From the NCBI GenBank assembly GCA_021824575.1, contig JAKAKJ010000089.1:25377-89376 (forward strand): a stretch of DNA of 64,000 bases, in the 5' to 3' direction. A program made the position numbers and the translations under genes. Shown here piece after piece: positions 1 to 9,221 of this stretch. Origin of the DNA: Chloroflexota bacterium. Lineage in GTDB: Bacteria > Chloroflexota > Anaerolineae > Anaerolineales > Villigracilaceae. The notes below the pieces were generated by a model. The model saw nothing but the letters and a program-made list of their open reading frames with translations. It had not been told where the DNA came from and did no database searches. Position 1 is the first letter of the stretch. Every line of letters starts with the position of its first letter.

Positions 1-1397
1 ACCCGCAAAACGATCAGCAAGTCTGGCGGCATGATTTGCTGATAGTATCGGCGCTCCAGAGCCGCGAGAAATTTGATCAGTGCGTTGGTTTTCATTCCAC
101 ATGTTACCCGTTCAACTTGGGGGCCATCCATGATCTTTATTTGCGGCAGCGGAAAACGATCACAAATGACCAAGCCGCCGTTGCTCGCAAAACGTCTCGC
201 TCTTTTATAATCCAAGTAGCGATCGCGGGCAGTGCAAACTTCGCGAATTAGCCAGGGATATCCGGGGAACGACGGCGAATTTGTGTCCAGGCTGGGTTCG
301 ACGCCCTCCTTTATAAAAGGATAGAAGCCCAACGATCTTCCGATTTTTAGAATCCCCCGCGTGATGATGGTTGTCAATGACCACGACGGTTTTCCCATGT
401 GGACTTTAATCACATCGAATTCGTCAGAAAACTTTTGGTAGAGATTTGCAACCACAGTTGTTTTCCCGGACCCATCTCCGCCGACAACGGCAACCAACAT
501 CCCGCCCTTGGCCCAACGCTTTTTGAACTCCTTCAAATGCAGACGATAGTGAATCGGCCGTTCAAAACGCCGCCACACCTTCAGACACGCGTCAACCATT
601 TGCGGTCGGCGCGCACAAGAGTCTAATCTGCTTTGAAGCTGTTGCCCCGCTCGGATACGTTTCCATAGCGGACAATCGGGCCGTAAAGCCTGGATGCAAG
701 ATTCGAACAGGTCACGATTCATATAAGGTAAGCACTGTTCTAATATAGCGTTTGCCTTTTCCGAACTGACTTGGGTCAACAGAAAATCCAACTCAAGGCG
801 CTCGGAAGTGGACAAGCTTCCATGTCCAATAAGGACCGCATCCCATGTCGAGTGCTTCAACATCATCCGAATCACAAACACAACAAACTCAAATTCGGGA
901 GCGGGGATTCTAAATAATCCTCCCTGAATGGCAGAATCCAAGTACGGACGCTCTATTGGCAGGTGATAATTTTTGGTTAGATCATGCCCCAGTACTAATT
1001 GAAAATGCGCATGAACGTGAATGAGGCGGGCGGATATTTCATCGTAACCATAAAAATCCCGGACGCCCGGCAATTGTTCTTCTCTTGGTCCGTAAGCTTC
1101 CTTAAAACCAAGTTGACAAACAAGCTCTGTAAACCGCGAGGCATCCGCCCGGTTTATCAAAAAATCAAGATCATTATCGCCGCTGGCTGACCGATCCAAC
1201 GCGGCATTGCTTTTCCAGTGGCAATAATCGATTCTCTCAGCTTGTAAATTTTCGCAGAGTCTGGCAATAGCAGGCAGTGTTGCCTGGGATCTGGGCAGGC
1301 TTTCTCCAAGGCGACCGCCATCAGGTTTTATGATTTTTTCGGAAAGCATCTTCGTTGTATTTGTGGTCATATTCGCTGCTTGTTGTTCTTTATGCAT
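1..1397 (-). CDS. thymidylate-kinase-like protein with N-terminal nucleotidyltransferase-like region (3' end cut by window edge)
   Basis: Reading the minus strand from an ATG at 1397 gives an unbroken frame to the window edge (at least 465 residues, no stop). The N-terminal part has a CHWKSN motif and an acidic D-x-D-L-D-F patch resembling the nucleotidyltransferase-like region seen ahead of kinase domains in polysaccharide loci. Around residues 301-310 there is a clear P-loop (VVGGDGSGKTT), followed by a CDRFPLP segment typical of thymidylate kinase-like enzymes. The start lies 4 bp after the flippase stop, so it is the last visible gene of the polysaccharide operon. The true substrate is unknown; a housekeeping Tmk is unlikely because of the long N-terminal extension and the context. 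The C-terminus is missing. Confidence 0.75.
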   Translation of the reverse strand, partial: MHKEQQAANMTTNTTKMLSEKIIKPDGGRLGESLPRSQATLPAIARLCENLQAERIDYCHWKSNAALDRSASGDNDLDFLINRADASRFTELVCQLGFKEAYGPREEQLPGVRDFYGYDEISARLIHVHAHFQLVLGHDLTKNYHLPIERPYLDSAIQGGLFRIPAPEFEFVVFVIRMMLKHSTWDAVLIGHGSLSTSERLELDFLLTQVSSEKANAILEQCLPYMNRDLFESCIQALRPDCPLWKRIRAGQQLQSRLDSCARRPQMVDACLKVWRRFERPIHYRLHLKEFKKRWAKGGMLVAVVGGDGSGKTTVVANLYQKFSDEFDVIKVHMGKPSWSLTTIITRGILKIGRSLGFYPFIKEGVEPSLDTNSPSFPGYPWLIREVCTARDRYLDYKRARRFASNGGLVICDRFPLPQIKIMDGPQVERVTCGMKTNALIKFLAALERRYYQQIMPPDLLIVLR

Positions 1398-1401
1398 TAT
1401 T

Positions 1402-2865
1402 TCAAATTGGGTGCGACAAGAGCCCGGCCAGTGCTGATTGAGCCACGCCAACCATCTGCTTATATACGGGCGGATGCGTTAACCGAAGGGTCAGCAAATA
1501 CGTTGCCGCTCCAGCCAACGCAAAGATAGACAGTCGTATGAGCAACATCATTTGCTCGCCGACAATCAGCCTAAATAGATACAAGATGGCGAGCATAGCC
1601 AATGAGCTGACAATTGCTGGTCCATACTGGCTAAGGTGTGAATGAATCGAAACTCCGATCAGGTTGCGAATCATCAAAAAGTACAGAGGCATCAATAAAT
1701 AGCTGACAATCACATAAGAAGCAGCCACCGCCACAATGCCAAGTCGGACCACCAATGCAAATCCGATAACATTCGCTATGGCGGTCAACAAGTAGATCCC
1801 AAAGCGCCAGGAAGGTTTGCCGGCCGCCCGGAAAACACTGCTATAAATATAAGTTGCAGACCGCACAATACCGATCAACATGAGCAACTGCAGCACTGGA
1901 ATACTAGCGAGCCATTGCGAACCGTAAAGCTGAAGAACCACTTCGGAAGAAAGAGAAGCAACTCCCAAAAATACCGGAAAGGCCACAACACTTTGCAATA
2001 AAATGACCTGACTAAATGCTCTCTTAATACCAGCCGCATCTGTTTGAACACTGGAAAACACTGGAAACGCGACCGCATTCGGCACCGAAACCAGAAGGTC
2101 TGTCATCACAATAAGCAGGTTATAAGCCAGTGTGTAGTAACCTAACGCCAGTGGGCCCAAGAAATAACCGATGAGAAAGTCATCAGAATGCACGCTCAGA
2201 AAATCAACAAAATTCCCGCCAACAATATTTATCCCGAACGCAAAAAGCTCGCGAAATCGTTTGACTGAGAGCCGAAAGCTCGGATGCCAATCACTGACCT
2301 GCCACAACATCACAGCGTTGACGATGGCGGTCACAAGAATTTTAGCCACCAGACTCCATACGCCGTAGCCGCTAAAGGCCATGATCACAGCGATTACGCC
2401 GCTGACCAAATTCGCCACAAGCGAGCGGATGGTCAAAACCTTAAAGGCAAGCTTCCGGCGCAGAACAGCCTGCTGAACGCTGCTCAAGGCACTTAGTATG
2501 AAGATGGGAGAAAGCCACCTGATAAGGGGAGCCAGTTGCGGTTCCCGAAAAAGACCGGCTACCGCGTCCGATACAAGAAGACTGACAAGGGTTAAGATTC
2601 CACCAGTTAGGACGCTAACCCAGAAAGCCGTATCGAGGTGTTCGCGACCGAGCTGAGGAAACTGGACAATCGCATCACTAAATCCCTGGTCAACAAAAAT
2701 CTGAGCAAAGGAAATGAACACGGTTGCGTAGGCTACCAATCCAAAAGCCTCTGGGGCAACCAACCTAGCCAGCGCGATCATCACCAGGAATGAAATTACG
2801 CGCACACCCCATGTTTGGGTTGCTGACCACATTACGCTGTTAATTGCCTTTTCCCGCAAGTTCAT
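1402..2865 (-). CDS. lipopolysaccharide/O-unit flippase (MOP superfamily, Wzx/WzxC type)
   Basis: A 487-residue hydrophobic protein with about 12-14 predicted membrane helices. The opening (residues 1-25, NSVMWSATQTWGVRVISF) and the GLVAYATVFISFAQIFVDQGFSDA segment boundaries match the WzxC/polysaccharide_synt family, where an N-terminal amphipathic start leads into the first helix. The family flips undecaprenyl-linked sugar units across the membrane. Its ATG overlaps the stop of the upstream beta-helix gene by 4 bp (ATGA), which implies translational coupling. The neighbouring O-antigen ligase supports a Wzx/Wzy-type assembly route. The substrate glycan cannot be deduced. Confidence 0.9.
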   Translation of the reverse strand: MNLREKAINSVMWSATQTWGVRVISFLVMIALARLVAPEAFGLVAYATVFISFAQIFVDQGFSDAIVQFPQLGREHLDTAFWVSVLTGGILTLVSLLVSDAVAGLFREPQLAPLIRWLSPIFILSALSSVQQAVLRRKLAFKVLTIRSLVANLVSGVIAVIMAFSGYGVWSLVAKILVTAIVNAVMLWQVSDWHPSFRLSVKRFRELFAFGINIVGGNFVDFLSVHSDDFLIGYFLGPLALGYYTLAYNLLIVMTDLLVSVPNAVAFPVFSSVQTDAAGIKRAFSQVILLQSVVAFPVFLGVASLSSEVVLQLYGSQWLASIPVLQLLMLIGIVRSATYIYSSVFRAAGKPSWRFGIYLLTAIANVIGFALVVRLGIVAVAASYVIVSYLLMPLYFLMIRNLIGVSIHSHLSQYGPAIVSSLAMLAILYLFRLIVGEQMMLLIRLSIFALAGAATYLLTLRLTHPPVYKQMVGVAQSALAGLLSHPI

Positions 2866-4658
2866 TGTGTTTTGCCCGCGCCCATATCAGGAGCAACGCC
2901 AGAAAATGGAAAACTCACTGCATCGTTGTTGTCCCAATTTATGATCTGGTCAATAGTTATGGATTGGCTCACATAATCAATAGCAATGATTTTCACCCGG
3001 CTAGTTCCAATTACAATTGAGTCGCCGCTGCCAATTCCAAAGCCATCACTAAAAAAACTTGCGTCCGTTACAGCTACCGTTTTGCCGCTGCCAGCCCTGA
3101 TTGTCCGCGCCAGAATTGCGCCTCTATCCATCAGTGGGCTTGCGGGCTGCAAAGAAAAATCAAACGCGGATGGATCTACAAAGGAGGGGGAATCAGTAAG
3201 CGAGTGCACATCCTGTCCACTTGCCGCCAAATAGGCTGCCCAGTCAACTTGACTTTGATTCCATTCCATAGATAAGGGCCGCGTATTAAAAAAGTCATTG
3301 AAATCTGATATAAAGTTTAAACAGGAATTTTGCATAAAATCCAAAACGCTCGCGGATTCGGCCACAATGTTGTTCTTGAAAGTAATGTTCGAGCAAGATG
3401 GATGGAACAAGCCAAAATTGACATCTCCGTGTTGCACATCACTTGCGCCATTTTTGTAAAATGTGTTTTGCGCCACAGAAATGTTGGTTGCCGAATCTTC
3501 AACGATCAATCCGGCAGCATTATCGAGATTTTCCGCTCCGCGATTATTTAAGTACACATAATTGTCGTGAACAATTACCCGGTCCGAATCGGTTATAGTC
3601 AGGCCAACTTTATTGCTCCTGAGAATATTATTACGCACCAAAACATTTTTCGAACTATCTGCCCAAACTCCTGCTTCAAACTCATATTTTTGCGCATTGT
3701 TTTCACTAAGATTGTTTTCCACAACAATATTCTCTGAGCCGTCTTCCAACTGTATCCCCGTAGCTCCATTATCGTGCAGGTAATTGTTGCCGATCAGTAT
3801 CCCCATTGCATTCCACGTGTGGATACCCTGTGATTCGCTATGATCCACTTCATTCCCGGTTATGACGATTCGACGCGCCCCGTCAGCCTGGACACCTGGA
3901 TAATCCGTTGAGACTTCAATGCCGTAACTCTGATCCTCAGGCGAAGTGTAAGCAACATGATTACCGACAATGCTTGAGTCATATACTTTCCTGTAAAGAA
4001 AAATCCCATAATGCAGGTTGCCGGTGTTTCCAACGGAGTCAAAAGTCCTGCTGTTCTGCACCGCAATAAAGCTCACTGGGTTTTCTTTTCCATAAGCCAT
4101 GATGCCAACGTAGTTGTTGTATGCAGTGATATTGTCCAGGATGATGTGATTTGTTCCATCTGTCATCGAGATGCCTGCGCGCGGCCAGGTCTCGTATGAA
4201 TTCGCTCCACGCACAGTCAAGCCGACAAACTGCAAATAACTCTTATTGTCAATCTCAATACATGCCGGGCGCTGGCCGTCTTGCGCATCAATGATAACTT
4301 CTCCATCTCCTGCGTTTTTATAGATGATATATTTATTGGATGTGCCAGAACGTAAGGGCTTGATATCTTCGTAATAAATTCCAGCTTTAATCAGAACCAC
4401 ATCGCCTCCCTCTGCCACACTTGCTGCTTTGCCGATGGTTAGAAAGGGCAAAGCCTCTGTTCCGGGATTAGAGTCATTGCCATGAGGCGACACGTAATAA
4501 TATTGTCCCTGAGGAGTGGGCGTCACTGTCAGAGTCGGTGTGACAGTCGCGGTCGAGGCTTGAGGCGTAGCAGTTGGCGTTTGCGGCGGATAACTAATCG
4601 TGCAAGTCAATAAGACCGCCAGAAACATTATCAGGAACATAGTAATAGTATTTTTCAT
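2862..4658 (-). CDS. secreted right-handed parallel beta-helix (PbH1/NosD-like) protein
   Basis: 598 residues. The N-terminus has a hydrophobic signal segment (about residues 5-20) ending in LLTC, a non-canonical lipobox, followed by a Thr/Pro-rich linker (residues 24-50). From about 55 the sequence opens with YYVSPHGNDSNPGT, the usual start of pectate-lyase-like beta-helix proteins, and then shows many short N/D/G repeats such as NNYLHDNGATGI and NNILRSNKVGL, typical of PbH1 coils. Such proteins bind or cleave polysaccharides; here it may act on the exported glycan as a lyase, epimerase or lectin. No catalytic triad can be assigned. It lies between the ligase and flippase genes in the same operon. 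Confidence 0.8.
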   Translation of the reverse strand: MKNTITMFLIMFLAVLLTCTISYPPQTPTATPQASTATVTPTLTVTPTPQGQYYYVSPHGNDSNPGTEALPFLTIGKAASVAEGGDVVLIKAGIYYEDIKPLRSGTSNKYIIYKNAGDGEVIIDAQDGQRPACIEIDNKSYLQFVGLTVRGANSYETWPRAGISMTDGTNHIILDNITAYNNYVGIMAYGKENPVSFIAVQNSRTFDSVGNTGNLHYGIFLYRKVYDSSIVGNHVAYTSPEDQSYGIEVSTDYPGVQADGARRIVITGNEVDHSESQGIHTWNAMGILIGNNYLHDNGATGIQLEDGSENIVVENNLSENNAQKYEFEAGVWADSSKNVLVRNNILRSNKVGLTITDSDRVIVHDNYVYLNNRGAENLDNAAGLIVEDSATNISVAQNTFYKNGASDVQHGDVNFGLFHPSCSNITFKNNIVAESASVLDFMQNSCLNFISDFNDFFNTRPLSMEWNQSQVDWAAYLAASGQDVHSLTDSPSFVDPSAFDFSLQPASPLMDRGAILARTIRAGSGKTVAVTDASFFSDGFGIGSGDSIVIGTSRVKIIAIDYVSQSITIDQIINWDNNDAVSFPFSGVAPDMGAGKTQ

Positions 4659-4744
4659 AATACTGCCGATGAAATCTGCGCATTACCAAGGCGAACAAAA
4701 ACGATCCTATGAATAAGTTGGATTCCCAAAGAGCCGGTCTTCTC

Positions 4745-5992
4745 TTAGATCGCTTTTGGACGAGTTAACGATTCGCCTGATTCAATTGGCCGTCGGCTTT
4801 TCTCGGAATATTCAGCGGTTTTAACCGCTGTGTCTGCTTTCCTCTCAAGGCTGCTCGCAATGATCACAAAACTCATCATGATCCATGTGATTTTCCTGAA
4901 TTCCCACGACAGCGACAAAACCCCAATTGCCCATACCATAAAAACCGCAAGCCATAATTCTGACGTTCCGCCGGGCAACTTAACCGCTTTGTAAACAACC
5001 AAGCCCAAGATGAAGAGAAATAATATAAAACCGACGAAGCCTGTTTCTGTCGCGACGGATATAAAAGTATTATGAACTGCCGAGCCGATTGTTTTATCAA
5101 TTGCCCCACCGCCGATTCCCAACAGGGGATGCGCAGCAAGAACCGCAATGCCTTCCCTCCACAAATTGACTCGACCGCCCAAATCCGCCGCGCTGATGGA
5201 AGTTCCAATGGTTTCAAGTCGGCCGATGACGGATTGCGGAATAAGGGGAAGAAAAACCATTGATGCAATCAAAAGAATAGTAAAGATAAAGAACTTTTGA
5301 TTGACTTTGATCTGCCGCGTACCCAGAATAAAAATGCCAAAAGGTATGATGGCAATCAGAGACGTTCGGCTTCCTGTAAGAATGATGGTAAAAAGAGACA
5401 GAGGGATAAATAGCAAGTTTGTAACCTTTTGCAAGACCCCCAACGCATCTGTCCGGGCAGCAAAAAACAAGTGCGTCGCCATGGGTAATCCAATCATCAA
5501 GATCAAGGCTGCATCCACCGCATTCACCCCCGTGGCGCTGTAACGTCCCTCATAAGCGACTGCTGTTTTACCGAGAAGGAAGTTATAAACCGTGCTGGCA
5601 ACAAGCACATATGCGCCCAAAATATAAGCCTGGATGCCGGCCCTCAGCTTTTCAGCTTCCCGGAAAACATCCCAATAGATAAGCATCAGAAGGAAAAGCT
5701 GACCATAGGTCTTAATACGCTGGAGCGTGCCATTTGTATCGGCGCTCCAAAACATGCTGAGTATGTTCCAAAGGAAGAACAGCAACACAAGAGCATGAAA
5801 GAGGTGAGGCTTCCGAAATTTGCCTTCCGCAATAATAGTCGCAAGCCAGAGACCCGCCACAGCAAAACCGATAAGCCTGGCAAGGGAACCTATGTTCGCA
5901 GTGCTAATGCTATCTTCCCAGGGAACGATGAATATTAATGTAAGTGTTGACAAATACAAGAGTTTGCGCAAAATCAGGTCCCAGTAACTCAA
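4745..5992 (-). CDS. O-antigen ligase / polymerase family membrane protein (Wzy_C)
   Basis: 415 residues with roughly ten membrane helices and one large periplasmic loop. The segment around residues 275-320 (NLWREGIAVLAAHPLLGIGGG, followed by VHNTFISVATETGFVGF) is the conserved Wzy_C signature, including the HNTF motif. The family either polymerises repeat units or transfers glycans to an acceptor; which one cannot be told from sequence. The frame begins with TTG at 5992, with no clear Shine-Dalgarno site, so the start is uncertain by a few residues. It is followed by the beta-helix gene after 86 bp. Confidence 0.88.
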   Translation of the reverse strand: MSYWDLILRKLLYLSTLTLIFIVPWEDSISTANIGSLARLIGFAVAGLWLATIIAEGKFRKPHLFHALVLLFFLWNILSMFWSADTNGTLQRIKTYGQLFLLMLIYWDVFREAEKLRAGIQAYILGAYVLVASTVYNFLLGKTAVAYEGRYSATGVNAVDAALILMIGLPMATHLFFAARTDALGVLQKVTNLLFIPLSLFTIILTGSRTSLIAIIPFGIFILGTRQIKVNQKFFIFTILLIASMVFLPLIPQSVIGRLETIGTSISAADLGGRVNLWREGIAVLAAHPLLGIGGGAIDKTIGSAVHNTFISVATETGFVGFILFLFILGLVVYKAVKLPGGTSELWLAVFMVWAIGVLSLSWEFRKITWIMMSFVIIASSLERKADTAVKTAEYSEKSRRPIESGESLTRPKAI

Positions 5993-6013
5993 AATGTTTG
6001 TCAGGGAGACAAG

Positions 6014-7702
6014 CTAACTAAACCAAAATTTCTGCTTGCGTCGGAAAGCATCAATAACCATTAAGTTTCCCTGATGCGAGTATGTATGTGTAGCCAAAAC
6101 ATTTTTATCCCATGTTGGTCTTATGGAGGATACCCTCCTCTCAGAATATTCGGTTTCAGAAAGAACTTCTATTTCATTAAAATCGAAGCCGTATCCATAC
6201 ATCCTAGAACAATCCTGCGACGGTCTGAATAATCTTCCATCTTCTATAAACAAATCACCCGCTGGCCGGGCACTCTTGATATCCGAAACAACCGGATTTT
6301 GAGGATGCGACTTCCATTCTTTGGCAAAAAGATCGTCCGCATAAAAAAGGAACAATTCGTAATTCGGCGCAGCAGCTTCGTTTTCTGCAATCGCAGTGAA
6401 AAGCCACCATTTGCCAGCATGGTGCAAGAGTGTCGAATCTACCGCCTTGACATCTCTCATCAGGCTTTGCTTAAACTCCCATTTATCGGGGAATTCAACA
6501 CACTCGTAAATATCAATTGTCCGGTTTTCTCCCGATTCGGGAATCATGTAGAATTTGCCCTGCCAGTGGAGAACAAAGGGATATGAAAGATGATATTCTT
6601 TTTCCAGCGCGACTACAGGTTTTTTCCAGCGGCCAAACTGATCCGCCTCGATCACAGAAATACGCCCTCTATTCTGGGTATGCAAAAACTCTTCTATGAA
6701 AATGTAGTATCTTCCATGCACCTGTACAATGTGTGGATCAGCCCAAAATCTATCTCCTGGCGGCATCAATTTCTCAAAGCCACCGAACTTTTTAGGGAGA
6801 TTTGAACCAAAGCCTGCCAATAAATACCACTGATCCAAATAGAAGATCCGCTTGAAAAACTCCCCCAAAAGCCTGATCATTATTTTGACAATCGTTTTTA
6901 TGGCCGCAAAACCCTTGGGTGTCTCGTATCTTTTTGCATCGCAAGCAGGCAGGGTGTTAAATCTTTCCGTCTGCCGTAAGAATCTTTCCTTTCCAAAACG
7001 TTGAAGATATTCCAGTTGGCGCGGCATGAATGAGGCGGCTGCCCAAAAATAATAACTTCGATGCCGCGCCGGGGACAACGGATAGGTGAAAAAGAAGGAA
7101 CGATACAAAACGCGTTGGCAGGCAAATTCCTCGCATCCCGTAGCAAGCAAAGAAGCACCTGTCTCAGCTTTGTTTTCCACAACTTCCCAAAAGCCAGGGG
7201 GACCTCCGCGCATAACTCGGTCATCGCCATGATAGTAGTACCAAATTCCAAACTTTGAAACACGTAAATTATCACACTGCAAGAATTCAAAACCAACTTT
7301 TATAAGCAAGTCCAGGTGGAACTTTCTGATTTCTATGGCATCAGGCTCCTTCAACACAGAAACATCGCCCACTGCGATCGGGCTTACTATCAAAGTCTGG
7401 GCATTTGACAGTAGACTGGCTACATTTTTCGGAGAAAAGGGATCGGGATCGCGTCCGAACAATCTGGAATCAACGCGATCAAAAGCGGAATAGATCCGCG
7501 CATTTCTATGCCTGAAACCATAATTATCCCCCGCCGCCTTTAACACCACCAATGCAAAATATGCGGAATCCCCATTCACAATACGCTGAATCATTCCTTC
7601 CACCCAAGCGGGAGCATCGAAAGAGTCGAGCATGATACCAAGCTTCAACTTGCCAGATTGCATACAACCACACTGGGAAAGCACGCTCCGCCATTTTGAC
7701 AT
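6014..7702 (-). CDS. glucosamine inositolphosphorylceramide transferase-like (GINT1-type) glycan enzyme with formyltransferase-like N-terminus
   Basis: About 562 residues from the ATG chosen at 7702; an ATG at 7663 or a TTG at 7735 are alternatives and none has a good ribosome site. The first 240 residues begin KLGIMLDSFDAPAW and resemble the formyltransferase-fold region that precedes this family. From about residue 300 there are repeats of the five-bladed propeller type: FWADPHIV, YYIFIEEF, YPFVLHWQGKFYMIPE and WWLFTA. These are the hallmark of the glucosamine inositolphosphorylceramide transferase 1 N-terminal family, which in bacteria is found in polysaccharide loci with unknown acceptors. 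It lies 21 bp upstream of the O-antigen ligase. The exact reaction is unknown. Confidence 0.72.
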   Translation of the reverse strand: MSKWRSVLSQCGCMQSGKLKLGIMLDSFDAPAWVEGMIQRIVNGDSAYFALVVLKAAGDNYGFRHRNARIYSAFDRVDSRLFGRDPDPFSPKNVASLLSNAQTLIVSPIAVGDVSVLKEPDAIEIRKFHLDLLIKVGFEFLQCDNLRVSKFGIWYYYHGDDRVMRGGPPGFWEVVENKAETGASLLATGCEEFACQRVLYRSFFFTYPLSPARHRSYYFWAAASFMPRQLEYLQRFGKERFLRQTERFNTLPACDAKRYETPKGFAAIKTIVKIMIRLLGEFFKRIFYLDQWYLLAGFGSNLPKKFGGFEKLMPPGDRFWADPHIVQVHGRYYIFIEEFLHTQNRGRISVIEADQFGRWKKPVVALEKEYHLSYPFVLHWQGKFYMIPESGENRTIDIYECVEFPDKWEFKQSLMRDVKAVDSTLLHHAGKWWLFTAIAENEAAAPNYELFLFYADDLFAKEWKSHPQNPVVSDIKSARPAGDLFIEDGRLFRPSQDCSRMYGYGFDFNEIEVLSETEYSERRVSSIRPTWDKNVLATHTYSHQGNLMVIDAFRRKQKFWFS

Positions 7703-7765
7703 TCTCAAGAATGTCAGATCGGTGGTTATCCCCAAACCTAATCCGAAGAACGCTGCCCTGACGGA

Positions 7766-8278
7766 TTAATGCTGATTTATACGTCGGATGTAACCAGCGG
7801 GGACCTCCAGCGGGATTTGCCGGTTACACAACAAAGATAATAGAACACGTACACGATCTGTTCCCGATAGGCGAAAATCAAAGATGGCTTCATAGCCAGC
7901 AAATGGACCATCCTGAATGACGACAGGCGCGCCTTGCCTCAGATCATCGGGATTCTCTTTGGCTCCATCGAGCTCCTCGAGCCGTTTTTGAAGCAAACCA
8001 ATTAAACTCTCAGAGATGGGTGCTGGCTCGCCGCCAAACGAGACGATACCCACTGCCCCGGGCACCCATCTCAATGCCGATGGACTAATCCTCGACAAAT
8101 CCATTTGAAAAAACATATAACCAGGAAAATAAGGCTTCATCTTTCTTGCGCGCGGATTGACAGGCTTCACCCGGATACAGGGAAAATAAACCTCAATTCC
8201 GCGGACGCGCAACTGCTGGCAGAGGAAATCTTCTTTTTGTGGCTTGGCTTGTATAACATACCAGTTCATAATGTTCAT
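7766..8278 (-). CDS. NusG/RfaH-family transcription antitermination protein
   Basis: About 170 residues. The start MNWYVIQAKPQKE is the classic NGN domain opening, followed by YFPCIRVKP and a KPYFPGYMF motif around residues 55-65, all conserved in NusG paralogues. The C-terminal part (GAPVVIQDGPFAGYEAIFD) is a KOW motif. I take an ATG at 8278 (or 8269) rather than the in-frame GTG at 8305, because the family starts directly at the W-Y-V strand. Position as the second gene of a long polysaccharide operon is typical of RfaH, UpxY and LoaP, which keep RNA polymerase from terminating in such operons. No ops-like element was identified. Confidence 0.9.
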   Translation of the reverse strand: MNIMNWYVIQAKPQKEDFLCQQLRVRGIEVYFPCIRVKPVNPRARKMKPYFPGYMFFQMDLSRISPSALRWVPGAVGIVSFGGEPAPISESLIGLLQKRLEELDGAKENPDDLRQGAPVVIQDGPFAGYEAIFDFRLSGTDRVRVLLSLLCNRQIPLEVPAGYIRRINQH

Positions 8279-8323
8279 AACGGTAACCCAAATACGCAGT
8301 GACACAAAGAGCTAGCCGGCCTT

Positions 8324-8548
8324 TTATCTGGTGAGAAGTGACCCGGTTTTTACCCTTAGAACATCCGCCGCCTTTCGAAGATTGCTAAGATGGACATCGT
8401 TTTCACTAAAAGATTCGAAGTCGTCGTAGATTCCGTTCCAGAGCTTCGTCGCCGTAGCTTCAGAACACCCTCGTTTCCGCATTTCTCCTATAAACTCATC
8501 AAAGGTCATAGAAATATTAGCTGCCAGTTCCTGCACTCTACTGCTCAT
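8324..8548 (-). CDS. small XRE-like helix-turn-helix protein
   Basis: 74 residues from the ATG at 8548, which is preceded by a strong AGGAG site 5 bases upstream; the longer frame to 8644 has no such site. The sequence runs VQELAANISMTFDEF, then GCSEATATKLWNG and NLRKAADVLRVKTGSL, the spacing and residues expected of a degenerate Cro/C1-type HTH. Probable role: local DNA-binding regulator of the polysaccharide locus. It lies 45 bp upstream of the antiterminator, so the two regulatory genes probably head the operon. The fold is an inference from pattern only. Confidence 0.6.
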   Translation of the reverse strand: MSSRVQELAANISMTFDEFIGEMRKRGCSEATATKLWNGIYDDFESFSENDVHLSNLRKAADVLRVKTGSLLTR

Positions 8549-8694
8549 CTTTGCTCCTATTGAGGGGCAAGGTTCATAATCCACGAAGATAGGATCAAAA
8601 AGACTGACGCTTGCCTTCGACAAACAGATTTCTTTTCCCCACACTTCTAAAGCTTTGTCACTTATTGCTCTAGCATCAAGCTAAACTAATAAAA

Positions 8695-8727
8695 AGCGAA
8701 ACCAACCAAATCGTGGCCGGTTTCGCT
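8695..8727 (-). terminator. rho-independent terminator
   Basis: On the minus strand a 9-bp stem AGCGAAACC / GGTTTCGCT with a 15-base loop is followed immediately by TTTTTATT. It lies 34 bp past the stop of the doubtful frame at 8761-8994 and about 150 bp before the HTH gene, so it insulates the polysaccharide operon from upstream minus-strand transcription. Confidence 0.6.
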
Positions 8728-8760
8728 ATTAGCTCCACAAGGTAGTCCTTCTATTTCGTG

Positions 8761-8994
8761 TTACCCCTTCAGAAGGATAAGCGACCAATTTACTCTTGTT
8801 TCAACGCTTCCACATCTCTTATATTCATTTGTCCACTTCACTCCCAAAAGTTTGTCTTTACAAATTTGTAAGGTAATTATATTATAGCTGTCATTAGTCA
8901 CAGTTACAAGCTGAGTTTCGTCACATCTGCAATTTATTATAAAATTAGAATCCGAAATTAAAAGCAAAACAAAAGGCATTTTGCAGCTAATCAT
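8761..8994 (-). CDS. hypothetical 77-residue protein (doubtful)
   Basis: Frame from ATG 8994 with a purine-rich AGGGGA 4 bases upstream; a hydrophobic stretch (residues 6-13) is followed by a Cys-containing polar region. I recognise no family. In favour of reality are the ribosome site and the intrinsic terminator shortly after the stop. Against it are the AT-rich composition and the lack of any motif. It could equally be part of a small RNA. Confidence 0.3.
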   Translation of the reverse strand: MISCKMPFVLLLISDSNFIINCRCDETQLVTVTNDSYNIITLQICKDKLLGVKWTNEYKRCGSVETRVNWSLILLKG

Positions 8995-9221
8995 AGTCCC
9001 CTGGAGTTACGCTGCCCTTCCCCTACTTTTTTGTTTGACTACTCGCCCCCAAAACCTTACGATACTGCAAACCTATAGCATGACGCCTTTACAATCAGTA
9101 AGTTACAAATCTTTGATTTTATAGATAACCTTGTTGGTTTACACAAGTATCACTGTACCTATTGGCAAACACGGTTTCTAATCTGAGATGGGGAAAACAC
9201 CGAAAATTGTACGCAGGCTCT

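Larger units (their letters stand above)
8549..9221. other. AT-rich intergenic region ahead of the polysaccharide locus
   Basis: About 670 bp with clearly lower GC than its surroundings. It contains an intrinsic terminator on the minus strand (8695-8727) and one doubtful 77-residue frame (8761-8994, minus). From 8995 to 9221 I see no credible gene. The base composition is compatible with a horizontally acquired locus boundary or with a regulatory leader for the polysaccharide genes; no specific site is recognisable. Confidence 0.5.
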
